Positions 6,857-16,467 of a stretch of DNA of 64,000 bases are shown here, one piece after another (positions within the stretch are counted from its first letter, which is position 1; each line of letters begins with the position of its first letter). The position numbers and the translations under genes were made by a program. The DNA is taken from contig DAHUYM010000007.1 of NCBI GenBank assembly GCA_027315205.1, positions 62,001 to 126,000 of the forward strand. The letters are read 5' to 3'. Below the pieces are notes generated by a model. It was not told the origin of the DNA and did not search any database. It saw only the letters and a program-made list of their open reading frames with translations. Source of the DNA: Leptospirillum sp. (GTDB taxonomy: Bacteria; Nitrospirota; Leptospirillia; Leptospirillales; Leptospirillaceae).

Positions 6857-8152
6857 CTGAATCATTCCGCACTGTCACTTTTAATCTTTTTGGCGACGAT
6901 CCTTCTTGTCTTGTGGCAGCCCGGTCGTCTCAGCATCGGTATTTCCGCAATGATCGGAGCATTTGCCGATCTCGTGACAGGAGTCAATCCATTCTCAGAT
7001 GTCATAGCGGTCTGGGAGATCGTCTGGGATCCGACTTTAACGTTCGTAGGACTTATCTTAATTTCGCTGTCCCTTGAAAAGATCGGATTCTTCGAGTGGA
7101 TGGCGCTCAAGATGATTTTGCTTTCGGAGGGTTATGGAAAACGACTTTTTTTTAATATGGTGACCTTGGGGGCAGGGGTCTCAGCCATTTTTGCAAACGA
7201 TGGCGGAGTCCTGATCCTTACTCCCATTATTCTGGCGCAAATGGTCCGATTGGGAATGCCAAGGCACTCTCTCGTGGCGTTTGTCATGGGAGGAGGTTTT
7301 GTAGCGGACATAACGAGTCTCCCGATGCCGATCAGCAACCTCGTGAACATTCTTTCTGCAGATTATTTTCATCTTTCCTTCTGGACCTATTCCATCCGGA
7401 TGATCCCTGTCGATATCGTCGCTTTCCTCGTTTCTTCACTGGTTCTTTTTATCTATTACAAATCGGATATTCCGCACCGATTTTCGATCAATGGCATTGA
7501 AGCGGACAGCGCAATTCGCGACCGATTCCTTTTCCGCTTTGCCTGGGTACTTCTTCCTGTGATGGCGTCACTGGATTTCTTATTGCCATTTCGCGGGGTT
7601 CCAATCTCGGCGATCACGCTCGGAACAGCATTGATCTTGCTTTCTGCCGGTATGGTGAATGCTTTTCTGAATCCTTTGACTCTGGTCCTACAGGCTCCAT
7701 GGAGGATTGTCTTTTTTTCGATAGGGATGTATGTGGTCGTTTTCGGATTGGGAAGGACCGGTCTTTTGTCTGCCTTGACTCAATTCGTCCAGACAATGGC
7801 CCATCATGGTCTGGGGCTTGGAATTCTGGCCGTTGGCTTCACGACGGCGGGATTATCGGCGGTTATGAACAACCTGCCTGCGGTTATGATGGGTGCGATT
7901 GCCATTCATTCGGCAAACCTTCCGGTTCCTGTCGAAAGAGCTTTGGCGCTGGCGAATGTCATAGGATGCGACCTCGGTCCCAAGATGACGACAATCGGGT
8001 CCCTCGCGACTCTTTTGTGGCTCCATGTCCTCGAAGGAAAAGGTCTTAGGATCGGCTCGGGGTATTACATGAAGGTAGGGCTTGTCCTGACGATTCCCGT
8101 TCTTGGTACGACTCTTGTTGCCCTTTGGGTGGTCGAACGACTTTACGGATGA
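6857..8152 (+). CDS. arsB: Arsenite efflux permease ArsB
   Basis: An ArsB-family inner-membrane carrier that exports arsenite. Family motifs: FANDGGVLILTPI, SNLVNILSADYF, MNNLPAVMMGA and the C-terminal NVIGCDLGPKMTTIGSLAT with LLWLHVL. About 10-12 hydrophobic segments are visible. The first conventional start (TTG 6890) removes half of the first helix. The in-frame CTG 6857, six bases after GGGAGG, restores the normal ArsB N-terminus (SALSLLIFLATILLVLWQP), so I start there; this is inferred. No arsR, arsC or arsA gene lies nearby, so it is a lone permease. It sits beside the degenerate 5.7-6.6 kb region, consistent with but not proof of transfer. Confidence 0.93.
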   Translation: MNHSALSLLIFLATILLVLWQPGRLSIGISAMIGAFADLVTGVNPFSDVIAVWEIVWDPTLTFVGLILISLSLEKIGFFEWMALKMILLSEGYGKRLFFNMVTLGAGVSAIFANDGGVLILTPIILAQMVRLGMPRHSLVAFVMGGGFVADITSLPMPISNLVNILSADYFHLSFWTYSIRMIPVDIVAFLVSSLVLFIYYKSDIPHRFSINGIEADSAIRDRFLFRFAWVLLPVMASLDFLLPFRGVPISAITLGTALILLSAGMVNAFLNPLTLVLQAPWRIVFFSIGMYVVVFGLGRTGLLSALTQFVQTMAHHGLGLGILAVGFTTAGLSAVMNNLPAVMMGAIAIHSANLPVPVERALALANVIGCDLGPKMTTIGSLATLLWLHVLEGKGLRIGSGYYMKVGLVLTIPVLGTTLVALWVVERLYG

Positions 8153-8222
8153 ACGCTTTATCTTGATTGATTGAGCAAAAGTCTTTGGGGAGATTTACAA
8201 AGTTGCGAAGGCTGTTTGTGCA

Positions 8223-8248
8223 CCTTCGTTTCGAGAAGGAAACGAAGG
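8223..8248. terminator. Hairpin between convergent genes, possible bidirectional terminator
   Basis: A perfect 10-bp inverted repeat (8223-8232 with 8239-8248, 6-base loop) lies between the arsB stop and the stop of the convergent thiol-disulfide gene. No long T run follows on either strand, so intrinsic termination is uncertain; it could instead act as a 3' stabiliser. Confidence 0.45.
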
Positions 8249-8262
8249 GAACGGATGGAAAC

Positions 8263-9288
8263 CTAACGGGAAGTGGAATTTGGTCCAAGAATTTTTTTGA
8301 TTTCCTCGTAGGAAATGAAACCCGTGCGGACATGGCTTCCGATGATGAAAGTCGGCGTTGAGGGGATTCCTGTTCTCTGGGTCAGAATATCGTCGGCTTT
8401 CTGTATGTCGACCAATGGTTCCTGATCGAGAATGCACTGGTTCATCTTAGTGGCTGGAAGACCTTGGCTCGATATCAGCCCCGAAAGAACACCGTCCAGG
8501 TCTTTTTCGTCGACGCTTTCCAATTCGACTCGCCTGTTCAGAAGATCATGTACATTCCAGAACGCTTGGGGCTTGTTCCGGAAGACGCACATTTCAAATA
8601 CGGCGGCCTTGAGGGCATTGTGATGGATAGTGACAAGCGGAAGGGGGATATACGTAAATTGGATTGAAGGGTCCTTGCGAAGTTTGTCCTCTTCTTCCTG
8701 GTTCCATTTTCGGCATGTCGGGCACTGGTCGTCGCCAAACTCTATCACTCGCGAAGGAGAGGATGGGTTCCCGGTGGTCGGAAATCGATCCAGCGGAAAG
8801 AGAGAGGAGGAAAGATCCATCGCGATCGGGGAAGGAGGCGGAATGTCCGGGACTGGCTTGTAATTCTGGGAAACGTCCAGGAGGGGAGAAGTGACAAGGT
8901 AGCGTCCGTTTACGAGATAGACAACCGAAACGATTTTCCGGTTTCCGATCTCGAGGGAAAAAGGAAAAGCCGTGACGTTTGAGGCGATTTCTTTCGTCGC
9001 AAGCCATGAAAATTTTTTAAAAGGGACTTTCTGGGCCTGCAAAGATGAGATAATCACCTTTTGAAATTTTTCCTTCAATGCGGACAGATCAGACCCTGAA
9101 TCCATGGTTGAAGAATTCTTCCCCACGGTCTGGGACGCGGGAGAATTTTCCGAAGAATAAACTGTGTGCGGGAGACTACCGATGAGAAGGAATATCGCCG
9201 ATAAGAAGAATGTGAACCGAGTTTTTGGTGCATGGTTCCAAGCGTTCAACGGAGAACTCTTTCTATACGGGGTTTGCGTATTTTGCAC
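8263..9288 (-). CDS. Exported DsbA/DsbG-like thiol-disulfide protein
   Basis: A 341-residue secreted or membrane-anchored protein with a hydrophobic N-terminal segment (FFLSAIFLLIGSLP, about residues 28-41) preceded by basic residues. The C-terminal half is a thioredoxin fold of the DsbA/DsbC/DsbG type: redox motif CPTC in FGDDQCPTCRKWN, the mixed helical insertion, and the cis-proline loop GIPSTPTFIIG. The N-terminal half (about residues 60-150) resembles the dimerisation region of DsbC/DsbG, which would suit a disulfide isomerase in the periplasm, but this is inference. Two further cysteines (MCVF, QCIL) lie in the helical insertion. It converges on arsB, separated by a hairpin. Confidence 0.85.
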   Translation of the reverse strand: MQNTQTPYRKSSPLNAWNHAPKTRFTFFLSAIFLLIGSLPHTVYSSENSPASQTVGKNSSTMDSGSDLSALKEKFQKVIISSLQAQKVPFKKFSWLATKEIASNVTAFPFSLEIGNRKIVSVVYLVNGRYLVTSPLLDVSQNYKPVPDIPPPSPIAMDLSSSLFPLDRFPTTGNPSSPSRVIEFGDDQCPTCRKWNQEEEDKLRKDPSIQFTYIPLPLVTIHHNALKAAVFEMCVFRNKPQAFWNVHDLLNRRVELESVDEKDLDGVLSGLISSQGLPATKMNQCILDQEPLVDIQKADDILTQRTGIPSTPTFIIGSHVRTGFISYEEIKKILGPNSTSR

Positions 9289-9354
9289 GATTCGGACTCC
9301 TATTAATCGGAGCCAAAACCTTACCCTAACAGTGATTGCACGGTCAAGGACTCC

Positions 9355-9384
9355 TTGCGTTTGTTTCCTTCAACTGATTAAAAT
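9355..9384 (+). promoter_or_regulatory. Putative sigma-70-type promoter of tRNA-Thr
   Basis: TTGCGT (9355-9360), an 18-base spacer and TAAAAT (9379-9384) lie upstream of the tRNA, putting the expected transcription start roughly 15 bases before the mature 5' end. Recognised by pattern only. Confidence 0.5.
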
Positions 9385-9407
9385 GCACTTCGGTTTATTG
9401 GGTGATT

Positions 9408-9483
9408 GCTCCTGTAGCTTAATCGGCAGAGCACCCGCCTTGTAAGCGGAAGGTTCCCGGTTCGATTCCGGGCAGGAGCTCCA
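9408..9483 (+). tRNA. tRNA-Thr (anticodon TGT)
   Basis: A full cloverleaf is visible. The 7-bp acceptor stem pairs 9408-9414 with 9473-9479. There is a 4-bp D stem, an anticodon stem with loop CTTGTAA, and a T stem CCCGG/CCGGG around TTCGATT. The anticodon TGT reads ACA (Thr). Discriminator T is at 9480 and CCA is encoded at 9481-9483. The outermost anticodon-stem pair is a C-A mismatch. The gene stands alone; no integrase or attachment repeat was seen beside it. Confidence 0.97.
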
Positions 9484-9662
9484 AATAAACCATATGGATC
9501 GATGCACACGGTGAGCATGTCGGTGTCTTCTGATATCCATAATGTTTTTCCGATCGACGTATTCCGGTCAGGCATTTATCGAGCCCGGCATATCGAATCG
9601 TTCTATATGGTTTTGGAGAGTTCCCATTTTTCCCCTTTTTAATTAAGGGTTAGGAGATCCGA

Positions 9663-10646
9663 ATGAGCCAGTTGGATAGTCTGATCCTCCAGGTCGGGAC
9701 CAACCAGATGGAGCTTGTCGATTTCCGAATGTTTCAGGAAGAGGAAAACGGCGCGATCCGGGAGGGGATATACGGGGTAAATGTTTCCAAGGTCATCGAG
9801 ATCATTCGGATGCCAGAGCTGATCACTCCCGTGCCCGATGCCAACGAATTCCAGGAGGGCATCATCAATCTTCGGGGGCAGGTGATCCCGATTCTCAATC
9901 TCGCGCGCTGGATGAAAATCAAGGAACCTTCATCAGTGAACCAGAAACACAAGCAGATCATCGTGACGGAATTCAGTGCCGTGCGTTTGGGGTTCATTGT
10001 GCATAAGGCAGCGCAGATAAGAAGGATATCCTGGAAGGACATCATTCCCATCACGATGGCGACGAGCGGGAGAACGACGACCAGCAAGATTACCGGTACA
10101 GTGAGGCTCACCGAAACGGAAGTTCTCCTCATACTCGATTTCGAGTCAATCGTCGAGGAAATGGGGATTTATGGAAAACAGGAAGAAACTCTTGAACATA
10201 TGCCGGATACGAAGAGTTCCGAAAAGCGTTTCATCATTGCTGCAGATGACAGTCCGGTAGCATTGTCCATGGTGACAAAGGCTCTCAGGAAGAGAGGGTA
10301 CAACGTCATCGATACCAAGAACGGCTCCGAAGCTCTCGAAAGAATACGCAAGGAACGGGACAACGACCCCGACAAGAAGATTTCCAATCGCATCGCTCTC
10401 CTGATCACGGATGTTGAGATGCCAGTTATGGACGGATATACCCTTACCAAGGAAATCAAGTCGGATCCGACTCTGAAAATGTTGCCTATCTTGATGCATT
10501 CTTCTATGTCGGGGCGTGAGAATGTACGGAAGGGGGTAGAGGCTGGAGCGGACGAATATATCGTCAAGTTCGAGCCTGAAAATTTCGTAGAGGCCGTATC
10601 AAGAGTGCTTGAACGTCACAAGCCAAGCACCGTAGAAAAACCCTGA
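9663..10646 (+). CDS. cheV: Chemotaxis coupling protein CheV (CheW + receiver)
   Basis: A 327-residue CheV: an N-terminal CheW-like scaffold (about residues 15-175, with VIEIIRMPELITPVP and INLRGQVIPILNLARW) and a C-terminal response-regulator receiver domain (about 195-320, with ADDSPVALSMV, phosphoacceptor Asp in LLITDVEMPVMDGY, and the late Lys in YIVKFEPE). CheV docks the kinase CheA to chemoreceptors and damps signalling when phosphorylated. GGAGAT lies a few bases upstream of ATG 9663. No other chemotaxis or flagellar genes are in the window, so its partners are encoded elsewhere. Confidence 0.95.
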   Translation: MSQLDSLILQVGTNQMELVDFRMFQEEENGAIREGIYGVNVSKVIEIIRMPELITPVPDANEFQEGIINLRGQVIPILNLARWMKIKEPSSVNQKHKQIIVTEFSAVRLGFIVHKAAQIRRISWKDIIPITMATSGRTTTSKITGTVRLTETEVLLILDFESIVEEMGIYGKQEETLEHMPDTKSSEKRFIIAADDSPVALSMVTKALRKRGYNVIDTKNGSEALERIRKERDNDPDKKISNRIALLITDVEMPVMDGYTLTKEIKSDPTLKMLPILMHSSMSGRENVRKGVEAGADEYIVKFEPENFVEAVSRVLERHKPSTVEKP

Positions 10647-10658
10647 AGGCTGCACTCT

Positions 10659-11261
10659 ATGGGACAGGAATCTCTCGAAGCACATGATTTGATCGAATCT
10701 GTTACTGAAGGTCTGGAGGAGAGAGAGCACAAGCGGGATGAATGGAATATACGGGTTGCTCTCACGACATCCGTCCTTGCTGTTTTAGCCGCACTTTCGA
10801 ACCTCGAATCCGAGCAAAAGACATCTGAGGCGATCATCCTCAAAAATTCCGCAATCTTTTTCCAGGCAAAATCCTCTGATCAGTGGGCATTTTATCAGGC
10901 AAAAAAAATCAAGCTTCATATTTCTGAAAATCAATTGCAAACCGAGAAATTATTGAAGGCTCCCAAGGGGGAGAAGGATCGCCTGGGTTTGCTGATCACC
11001 AAATACAAGACACAATTGTCCGCGATACGTGAAGAAGCCCTGGGTTTTGAAAAGAAACGCGATATAATGAACTCGGACTCGGAAAAATCTCTTCGCCATC
11101 ACCATGGTTTTGCCTTGGGGGTGGTTTGCTTTCAGATAAGCATTGTCCTGTCTTCAATGGCGGTCATGCTAAGACGTTCTCTTCTGTGGTATGCGAGTAT
11201 CGGTCTTGGTGTTGTCGGTCTCTTGGCTTTCATGAACGGGTTTTTCCTTTTGTGGGGATAG
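10659..11261 (+). CDS. DUF4337-like membrane protein
   Basis: A 200-residue protein that looks like the DUF4337 family of unknown function. A first helix (VALTTSVLAVLAALSNL, about residues 33-49) is followed by the family segment SSDQWAFYQAKKIK, a helical region of about 70 residues, and two C-terminal helices (FALGVVCFQISIVLSSMAV and ASIGLGVVGLLAFMNGFFL). The topology suggests an inner-membrane protein with a helical domain between helices 1 and 2. It follows cheV by 12 bp and probably shares its transcript, but nothing in the sequence ties it to chemotaxis. Confidence 0.8.
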   Translation: MGQESLEAHDLIESVTEGLEEREHKRDEWNIRVALTTSVLAVLAALSNLESEQKTSEAIILKNSAIFFQAKSSDQWAFYQAKKIKLHISENQLQTEKLLKAPKGEKDRLGLLITKYKTQLSAIREEALGFEKKRDIMNSDSEKSLRHHHGFALGVVCFQISIVLSSMAVMLRRSLLWYASIGLGVVGLLAFMNGFFLLWG

Positions 11262-11267
11262 AGTACC

Positions 11268-11513
11268 TTGAGCATATCGAGAGTTTTCGGTCCGATTGGA
11301 GCGATCTCTATTTTTTTTAAGAATACCCATGTCGCAGTATTTCTTGCCGTGATTTTTCTCATTTTCGCCTCCTGCACGCATTCGACGACTTCGGATAAAA
11401 CCCAGGCATCGGGGACAAAACCCGGGGTGGAATCCACAAAAGAGCTTCCTTCGGGCGGTTTGGTGCCTTACGCAAACAGGCCTCCTGTCGGGCAGCCTGT
11501 CGAAACGCATTGA
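11268..11513 (+). CDS. Small putative lipoprotein
   Basis: An 81-residue ORF starting with TTG 11268, 6 bp after the previous stop. It has a hydrophobic stretch (VAVFLAVIFLIFASC) ending in a lipobox-like FASC, so Cys about residue 36 would be lipidated and the remaining 45 residues, rich in Ser, Thr, Pro and Gly, would lie in the periplasm. No family recognised. The start codon is weakly supported and the n-region before the hydrophobic core is long (about 20 residues). Confidence 0.55.
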   Translation: MSISRVFGPIGAISIFFKNTHVAVFLAVIFLIFASCTHSTTSDKTQASGTKPGVESTKELPSGGLVPYANRPPVGQPVETH

Positions 11514-11593
11514 GCTGTAGCTGTCCCCTCCAAAAAGGCCTTTAAATCCGGCAATTCCTTGATTTATAAGAGTGTGCATGCTACAAGTACAGG

Positions 11594-12094
11594 ATGGTAG
11601 AAAAAGGGTTGAATTTGCATCTGGAAGAAGAGTTGATCCCCCTTCTTCGCCCTTTGGGCGTGACCTTGTACGACTTGGTTGTGCCAGGAAAAAGCGGCGG
11701 CGTTCTGAAGATCTACGTCGACAGCCCAGGAGGGGTCACGCTCGATCAACTTGAATCCGTCAGCCGATGCATCAGTGATCGACTCGACGTCCTAGATCCT
11801 TTTTTGGGGCCTTACAGGCTTGAGGTAAGTTCCCCTGGGCTCGACCGTGTCCTTAGGATTCCCCGCGAACTGGAAGTGAATCTCGGAAGGCATGTCAAGG
11901 TTCGGACGCGCGAACCGGTTCGAGATCAGAAGGTTTTCCGGGGACGTATCGATTCCTTTGACGGGGAAAAGCTTGTTTTGGCATCGGTTATCGGGAAAAA
12001 AACGGTGTTTGAAACGATCCCGCTTGATATTATTTCGGAAGTTAGAGCGGAATTCTGGCGCAATCCGGACTCCCCCGCTAACGGGAGTTTTTAA
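11594..12094 (+). CDS. rimP: Ribosome maturation factor RimP
   Basis: A 166-residue RimP, needed for 30S subunit assembly. The N-terminal domain shows LKIYVDSPGGVTLDQLESVS and LEVSSPGLDRVL, the family's most conserved stretch. The C-terminal SH3-like domain contains VRTREPV and the IISEVRAEF end. It opens the classic rimP-nusA-infB-rbfA-truB-rpsO-pnp operon and is followed by nusA after 45 bp. Start ATG 11594 gives the normal length. Confidence 0.96.
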   Translation: MVEKGLNLHLEEELIPLLRPLGVTLYDLVVPGKSGGVLKIYVDSPGGVTLDQLESVSRCISDRLDVLDPFLGPYRLEVSSPGLDRVLRIPRELEVNLGRHVKVRTREPVRDQKVFRGRIDSFDGEKLVLASVIGKKTVFETIPLDIISEVRAEFWRNPDSPANGSF

Positions 12095-12139
12095 GTCAAT
12101 TATTAAGGAGAGACCACCGTATCGGGGTCTGAAAGGGTT

Positions 12140-13486
12140 ATGGTGAACCAGGAGCTTTTAACCGTCATTGATCAGTTGCACAGAGAGAAGGGCATCCCCC
12201 AGGAAACCCTGATTGGCGCTTTGGAAACCGCATTGGTTGCCGCGGCTCGAAAACGTTACGGGGGTGGGGAAAACTTTCAGGTTGAAATCAATCCTCGGAC
12301 TGGGGAAGTCCAGGTACTTCAGGTCCGAAGGATCGTGGACCATGTAGAAGTGCCTTCCGAGGAGATTTCCCTTGAAGAAGCCTTGATTTCTGATCCCGGA
12401 GCCGAAGTTGGGGACGAGATTGGATCTTTCCTTGAAATCGAAGACTTCGGCCGGATAGCGGCCCAAGCTGCCAAACAGGTTATCTTCCAGAAGGTTCGCG
12501 AGGCCGAATGGGATGTCGTGACGAAAGAATTCGGAGGCCGTCAGGGGGATATCGTCAACGGGGTGATTATCGGTCACGAACGGAAAAACTATATCGTCGA
12601 CCTTGGCAAGACCGAGTCGATTCTTCCCCTTAGGGAACAGATGCCTCGAGAGAGCTTTAGGAGAGGGGACCGTATAAAGGCGCTTCTCCTCGATATGAGG
12701 ACGACGAGCCGAGGTCCGCAGCTGGTACTTTCCCGAACGCATCCGGATTTCGTTTCCAGGCTTTTCGAGAAAGAGGTCCCGGAGATTTCCGAAGGGGTGA
12801 TCGAAATGCGGGGGGTCGTGAGGGAACCGGGGGAGCGAGCCAAGATCGCGGTATATTCTCGGGATCCCAATGTGGACCCTGTCGGCTCTTGTGTTGGTGT
12901 TAAGGGAGTTAGGGTGCAGGCGGTCGTCCGTGAGCTTCATGGTGAAAAAGTGGATATTATCGAATGGAGCCCCGACGCTGCCACCTTCATTGCACGAGCC
13001 TTGAGCCCGGCAAAAGCAGTTCGCGTCAATATTCGCGATATGGGAACGGAAAAAGTGGCTACGGTTATCGTACAGGATGCACAACTTTCCTTGGCGATCG
13101 GGAGACGCGGCCATAACGTAAGACTGGCTGCAAAGTTGACAGGCTGGAAGATCGATATATTCAGCGAAAGCCAGATGCAATCGGAAATGGTCACGAATGA
13201 GCGTGCGGAAAGAGTCGCTTCGCTTGCCGAATCTCTTGAGACCGCAGAGGGTGAACCTGTTCTTTTGCAGATCGAAGATCTTCCTGGCGTTGGCGGAAAT
13301 ATGGCTGAGATCCTGAGAGAGTCAGGTTTCGATACAGTGGAAAAAATCGCTCAGGGCTCGGTAGATGCTCTTGCTGCTTTGCCTAAATTCGGCCCCAAGA
13401 CGGCTGCGAAACTGATCCAGACGGCACAGGATTTTCTCGGAATATCCGTAAGTTCTGACACTCCGGAAGAATCCCAGAATTCCTGA
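12140..13486 (+). CDS. nusA: Transcription termination/antitermination protein NusA
   Basis: A 448-residue NusA that binds RNA polymerase and modulates pausing, termination and antitermination. An N-terminal RNAP-binding domain (about 1-125) is followed by an S1 domain (about 135-200, [19 protein letters not shown]), two KH domains ([16 protein letters not shown] and [20 protein letters not shown]) and a C-terminal helix-hairpin-helix segment ([15 protein letters not shown] and [13 protein letters not shown]). The HhH tail is shorter than the two acidic repeats of E. coli NusA. It lies between rimP and infB as in most bacteria. Confidence 0.97.
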   Translation: MVNQELLTVIDQLHREKGIPQETLIGALETALVAAARKRYGGGENFQVEINPRTGEVQVLQVRRIVDHVEVPSEEISLEEALISDPGAEVGDEIGSFLEIEDFGRIAAQAAKQVIFQKVREAEWDVVTKEFGGRQGDIVNGVIIGHERKNYIVDLGKTESILPLREQMPRESFRRGDRIKALLLDMRTTSRGPQLVLSRTHPDFVSRLFEKEVPEISEGVIEMRGVVREPGERAKIAVYSRDPNVDPVGSCVGVKGVRVQAVVRELHGEKVDIIEWSPDAATFIARALSPAKAVRVNIRDMGTEKVATVIVQDAQLSLAIGRRGHNVRLAAKLTGWKIDIFSESQMQSEMVTNERAERVASLAESLETAEGEPVLLQIEDLPGVGGNMAEILRESGFDTVEKIAQGSVDALAALPKFGPKTAAKLIQTAQDFLGISVSSDTPEESQNS

Positions 13487-13520
13487 GTGGCAATCACTAA
13501 AGAGGGAGTCTCTTGATCTG

Positions 13521-16157
13521 ATGAAAGTTTATGAACTGGCTCGGGAACTGAAAATTGAAAGCAAGGCCCTGTTGGCGAAGCTGAAGTTATGGGGCATTCA
13601 TGCTACCAACCATATGGCGTCTCTTGACGACAAGACGGTAGCCCAGATCCGGGTACGGATCAAGAAGGGCGATGAGCCACCACAGGAGAAGAAAAAATCG
13701 ATCCTGATCAAGAAAAAAACCCTTTCTGCTTTGCAGGAAACTTCGGCATTTGGGGAAGGTCAGGTCGATCTTGAACAGGGGCATGCCGCTTTTGGGGAAT
13801 TGCCTGAGCAAGGAGCTTCAGTCGAGGGAAAAGAAGCAGTCCATTCCCGTGATATAGGTGGCCAGCCTTCCCGGATAGGCGTCGGTGAGGGTGGGGCGGC
13901 ACCTTCGGAACGTCTTCCCGGAAATGGAAGTGGGCCTGCAGGTGCCGTAAAAGTATCAAAGGCGGGTGAAGAAACCCAGAAGATAGGGGCATTTTCTGCG
14001 ACGGCGGCCAAGGAAGAAAAGAAAGGCAGAGAAAAAGAACCAAAAGCCCTCGCAGACAAAAAGACCAAAATTTCGAAACTAGGTAAGGACAGGGCCAGAA
14101 AATCGGACAGGCTTCTCCTGTTGGGTCAAGAAGAGGCCATCGAAACCGAAGAACCTCTGGAAGGAGGAGAAGCTCCCATCGTCCCCGCGCCTGCCCCGTT
14201 GCGTCCAGTGCCGCCCGTGCCTCCCCCGACAGTCGTCAGGCCCGGTGTTCTTCCGGGCATGCCTCCCAAAGAATCTTCCCGTCCCCTTCCTGGAAAGGCG
14301 CCTGTTATCCGAAGGGGCAGTGCTGGCAGTCAGAGGCGTAAGGAACGAATCATGGAAACATCTTCAGTCAGTGTTGCCGAAGGGACCAAGACCCGGAAAA
14401 AAAGCATCAAGATCGCTGAAGGCATCAGCGTCAAGGAATACGCGGACAGGCTCGGTGTCAAGGTTCAGGAAGTGATCATGAAGCTCATGGGCATGGGCGT
14501 GATGGCAACGATCAATCAGCCAATCGACCCCGATGCCGCTGTTCTATTGGCAGAGTCCATGGGGATCACCGTCGAGGTTCAGGCGGAAGAATCCGAAGAT
14601 GAACTTTTGGGTCAGATCGAAGAAGCTGATGGGGAATTAGGTACGCGTCCTCCCGTCGTGACGATCATGGGGCATACGGATCACGGTAAGACGACCCTTC
14701 TCGACGCCATTAGAAAATCGAAGATCGCCGAGGCGGAAGCCGGTGGGATCACGCAACACATCGGGGCCTATACCGTGACTGAAAATGGCCGGGACATCAC
14801 TTTTCTGGATACTCCGGGTCATGAGGCTTTTACAGCCATGCGGGCCCGGGGAGCCCAGGTTACGGATGTTGTGGTCCTGGTTGTCGCTGCTGATGACGGG
14901 GTCATGCCCCAGACTACAGAAGCGATCAATCATGCCCGGGCCGCAAACGTCCCTATTGTGGTAGCTTTGAATAAGATAGACAAACCGGAAGCGAATCCCG
15001 ATCGCGTGATGCAGGAACTTTCCGCTTTGGGACTCCTTCCGGAATCCTGGGGAGGGGAGACGATCTACTGCCCTGTTTCCGCCAAAAAAAGAACTGGCCT
15101 CGATCATCTTCTGGAAATGATTCTGCTTCAGGCGGATGTCTTGGATCTCAAGGCGAACCCGAACCGGAGGGCACAGGGCGTTGTGATCGAATCCAAGCTC
15201 GATAGGGGACGCGGACCAGTCGCTACGATTCTGGTTCAGAAAGGAACCTTGAGAGTTGGGGATTTCATCGTCGTTGGCGGACACTTTGGACGTGTCAGAA
15301 GCCTGATCAATGATCGGGGACACCGGATCCAGAATGTAACGCCTTCTTTCCCGGCGGAAGTTATTGGGCTCGATGGCGTTCCCCAAGCCGGAGAAACCTT
15401 TGTTGTCGTAGAAGATGAAAAGAGTGGCCGGCAGGTTGCCCAGAGCCGTCTTCTGAAACAAAGGTCTGCCCAAATGCTTCGCCAGAAGAGAGTCTCTCTC
15501 GAGGAATTCTATTCCCAGATCCAAGAAGGAGAGACCAAAGAACTGAATCTCATCCTTAAGGTTGATGTTCAGGGGTCGCTGGAACCGATCCGTCACGCTT
15601 TAGGAAAGCTCGCAACTCCCCAGGTCCGCGTTCGATTTATTCACGAAGGAGTCGGTGGAATTCGTGAGACGGATGTCCTTCTTGCCAAGGCATCCAATGC
15701 CATCATTCTTGGTTTTAATGTGAGACCTGATACGAATGCCGCAGTTTTGGCCGAAAAAGAGAAGGTCGACATCAAGTTTTATTCGGTCATCTACGAGGCG
15801 ATCGACGATATTCGAAAAGCGATGGAAGGTCTCCTTGCTCCGACAATACGAGAAAAGGTTCTTGGTCGGGTTGAGGTCCGGCAGGTTTACAATATCTCAA
15901 AAGTGGGAACGGTTGCGGGTTGCTATGTCGTAGACGGACTCATCCAGAAATCCGGTTCTCATGTCCGCCTCCTTCGGGACTCCATTGTCGTCCATACAGG
16001 CAAGATTTCCCAGCTGAAGCGTTTCAAGGACGACGTAAAGGAAGTCACAGCCGGTTACGAATGTGGCATTTCCCTGGAAAACTACCAAGACATAAAGAAC
16101 GGTGACATTATCGAATGCTTTACTGAAGAAAAGATTGCGGCGAAACTGGAAGGATGA
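13521..16157 (+). CDS. infB: Translation initiation factor IF-2
   Basis: An 878-residue IF-2, the GTPase that positions fMet-tRNA on the 30S subunit. The N-terminal IF2N domain ([18 protein letters not shown]) is followed by a long low-complexity linker rich in Lys, Glu, Pro and Gly (about 55-270), a second IF2N-like region ([16 protein letters not shown]), the G domain (G1 [14 protein letters not shown] near 385, [25 protein letters not shown]) and domains II-IV. The third G1 residue is Thr where most IF-2 proteins have Val. Length and gene order are normal. Confidence 0.98.
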   Translation: MKVYELARELKIESKALLAKLKLWGIHATNHMASLDDKTVAQIRVRIKKGDEPPQEKKKSILIKKKTLSALQETSAFGEGQVDLEQGHAAFGELPEQGASVEGKEAVHSRDIGGQPSRIGVGEGGAAPSERLPGNGSGPAGAVKVSKAGEETQKIGAFSATAAKEEKKGREKEPKALADKKTKISKLGKDRARKSDRLLLLGQEEAIETEEPLEGGEAPIVPAPAPLRPVPPVPPPTVVRPGVLPGMPPKESSRPLPGKAPVIRRGSAGSQRRKERIMETSSVSVAEGTKTRKKSIKIAEGISVKEYADRLGVKVQEVIMKLMGMGVMATINQPIDPDAAVLLAESMGITVEVQAEESEDELLGQIEEADGELGTRPPVVTIMGHTDHGKTTLLDAIRKSKIAEAEAGGITQHIGAYTVTENGRDITFLDTPGHEAFTAMRARGAQVTDVVVLVVAADDGVMPQTTEAINHARAANVPIVVALNKIDKPEANPDRVMQELSALGLLPESWGGETIYCPVSAKKRTGLDHLLEMILLQADVLDLKANPNRRAQGVVIESKLDRGRGPVATILVQKGTLRVGDFIVVGGHFGRVRSLINDRGHRIQNVTPSFPAEVIGLDGVPQAGETFVVVEDEKSGRQVAQSRLLKQRSAQMLRQKRVSLEEFYSQIQEGETKELNLILKVDVQGSLEPIRHALGKLATPQVRVRFIHEGVGGIRETDVLLAKASNAIILGFNVRPDTNAAVLAEKEKVDIKFYSVIYEAIDDIRKAMEGLLAPTIREKVLGRVEVRQVYNISKVGTVAGCYVVDGLIQKSGSHVRLLRDSIVVHTGKISQLKRFKDDVKEVTAGYECGISLENYQDIKNGDIIECFTEEKIAAKLEG

Positions 16158-16191
16158 ACAATCCCGTTCCGGAGAGGGCGGGAAAGGTACC

Positions 16192-16467
16192 ATTGGCCAT
16201 CAGGTCCTGATTCTTCATTTCCCTTTTTCCCACTCCCTGAAAGATAAGCGATTCATTCTGTCCAGTGTTAAAAAAAAGATACAGGACCGCTTCCATGTAT
16301 CGATAGCCGAAACGGGAGATGCGGATTTTTGGCAGAAATCCGTTCTGGAAATGGTCATGGTTTCGTCCGATTATGTGCAGGTTGAAAAGACGCTGACGAT
16401 CATTGCGGAATTTGTCGCATCCCACCCAGAAATCCAAATACTGGACGAATTTAAAGAGTATATCTGA
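16192..16467 (+). CDS. DUF503 (YlxP-like) protein
   Basis: A member of the DUF503 family, small proteins commonly placed between infB and rbfA and suspected to help ribosome assembly. Signature SHSLKDKRFILSSVKKK, then FHVSIAETGDADFWQ and VVMVSSDY-like text, all at family positions. The frame is open back into infB and the first ATG is at 16102, which would add a non-conserved 30-residue tail overlapping infB by 56 bp. Family members start just before the VLILHF strand, where an in-frame ATT (16192) follows GGAAAGG; I use it as an inferred start. Its stop overlaps the rbfA ATG by one base (TGATG). Confidence 0.8.
   Translation: MGHQVLILHFPFSHSLKDKRFILSSVKKKIQDRFHVSIAETGDADFWQKSVLEMVMVSSDYVQVEKTLTIIAEFVASHPEIQILDEFKEYI

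Noticed and set aside
9400-9660. tRNA-Thr as an integration site for a genomic island
   Set aside because: No integrase gene, no direct repeat of the tRNA 3' end and no island-like cargo found downstream; cheV and operon genes follow.
12158-13180. A 340-codon minus-strand open frame opposite nusA
   Set aside because: It lies wholly inside nusA, has no family features, and is explained by the codon usage of the real gene.
13600-14400. Low-complexity linker of IF-2 considered as a repeat array
   Set aside because: It is an irregular Lys/Glu/Pro/Gly-rich linker typical of IF-2, without unit repeats.
14637-15596. A 319-codon minus-strand open frame opposite infB
   Set aside because: It is antisense to the conserved IF-2 G domain and has no recognisable motif.
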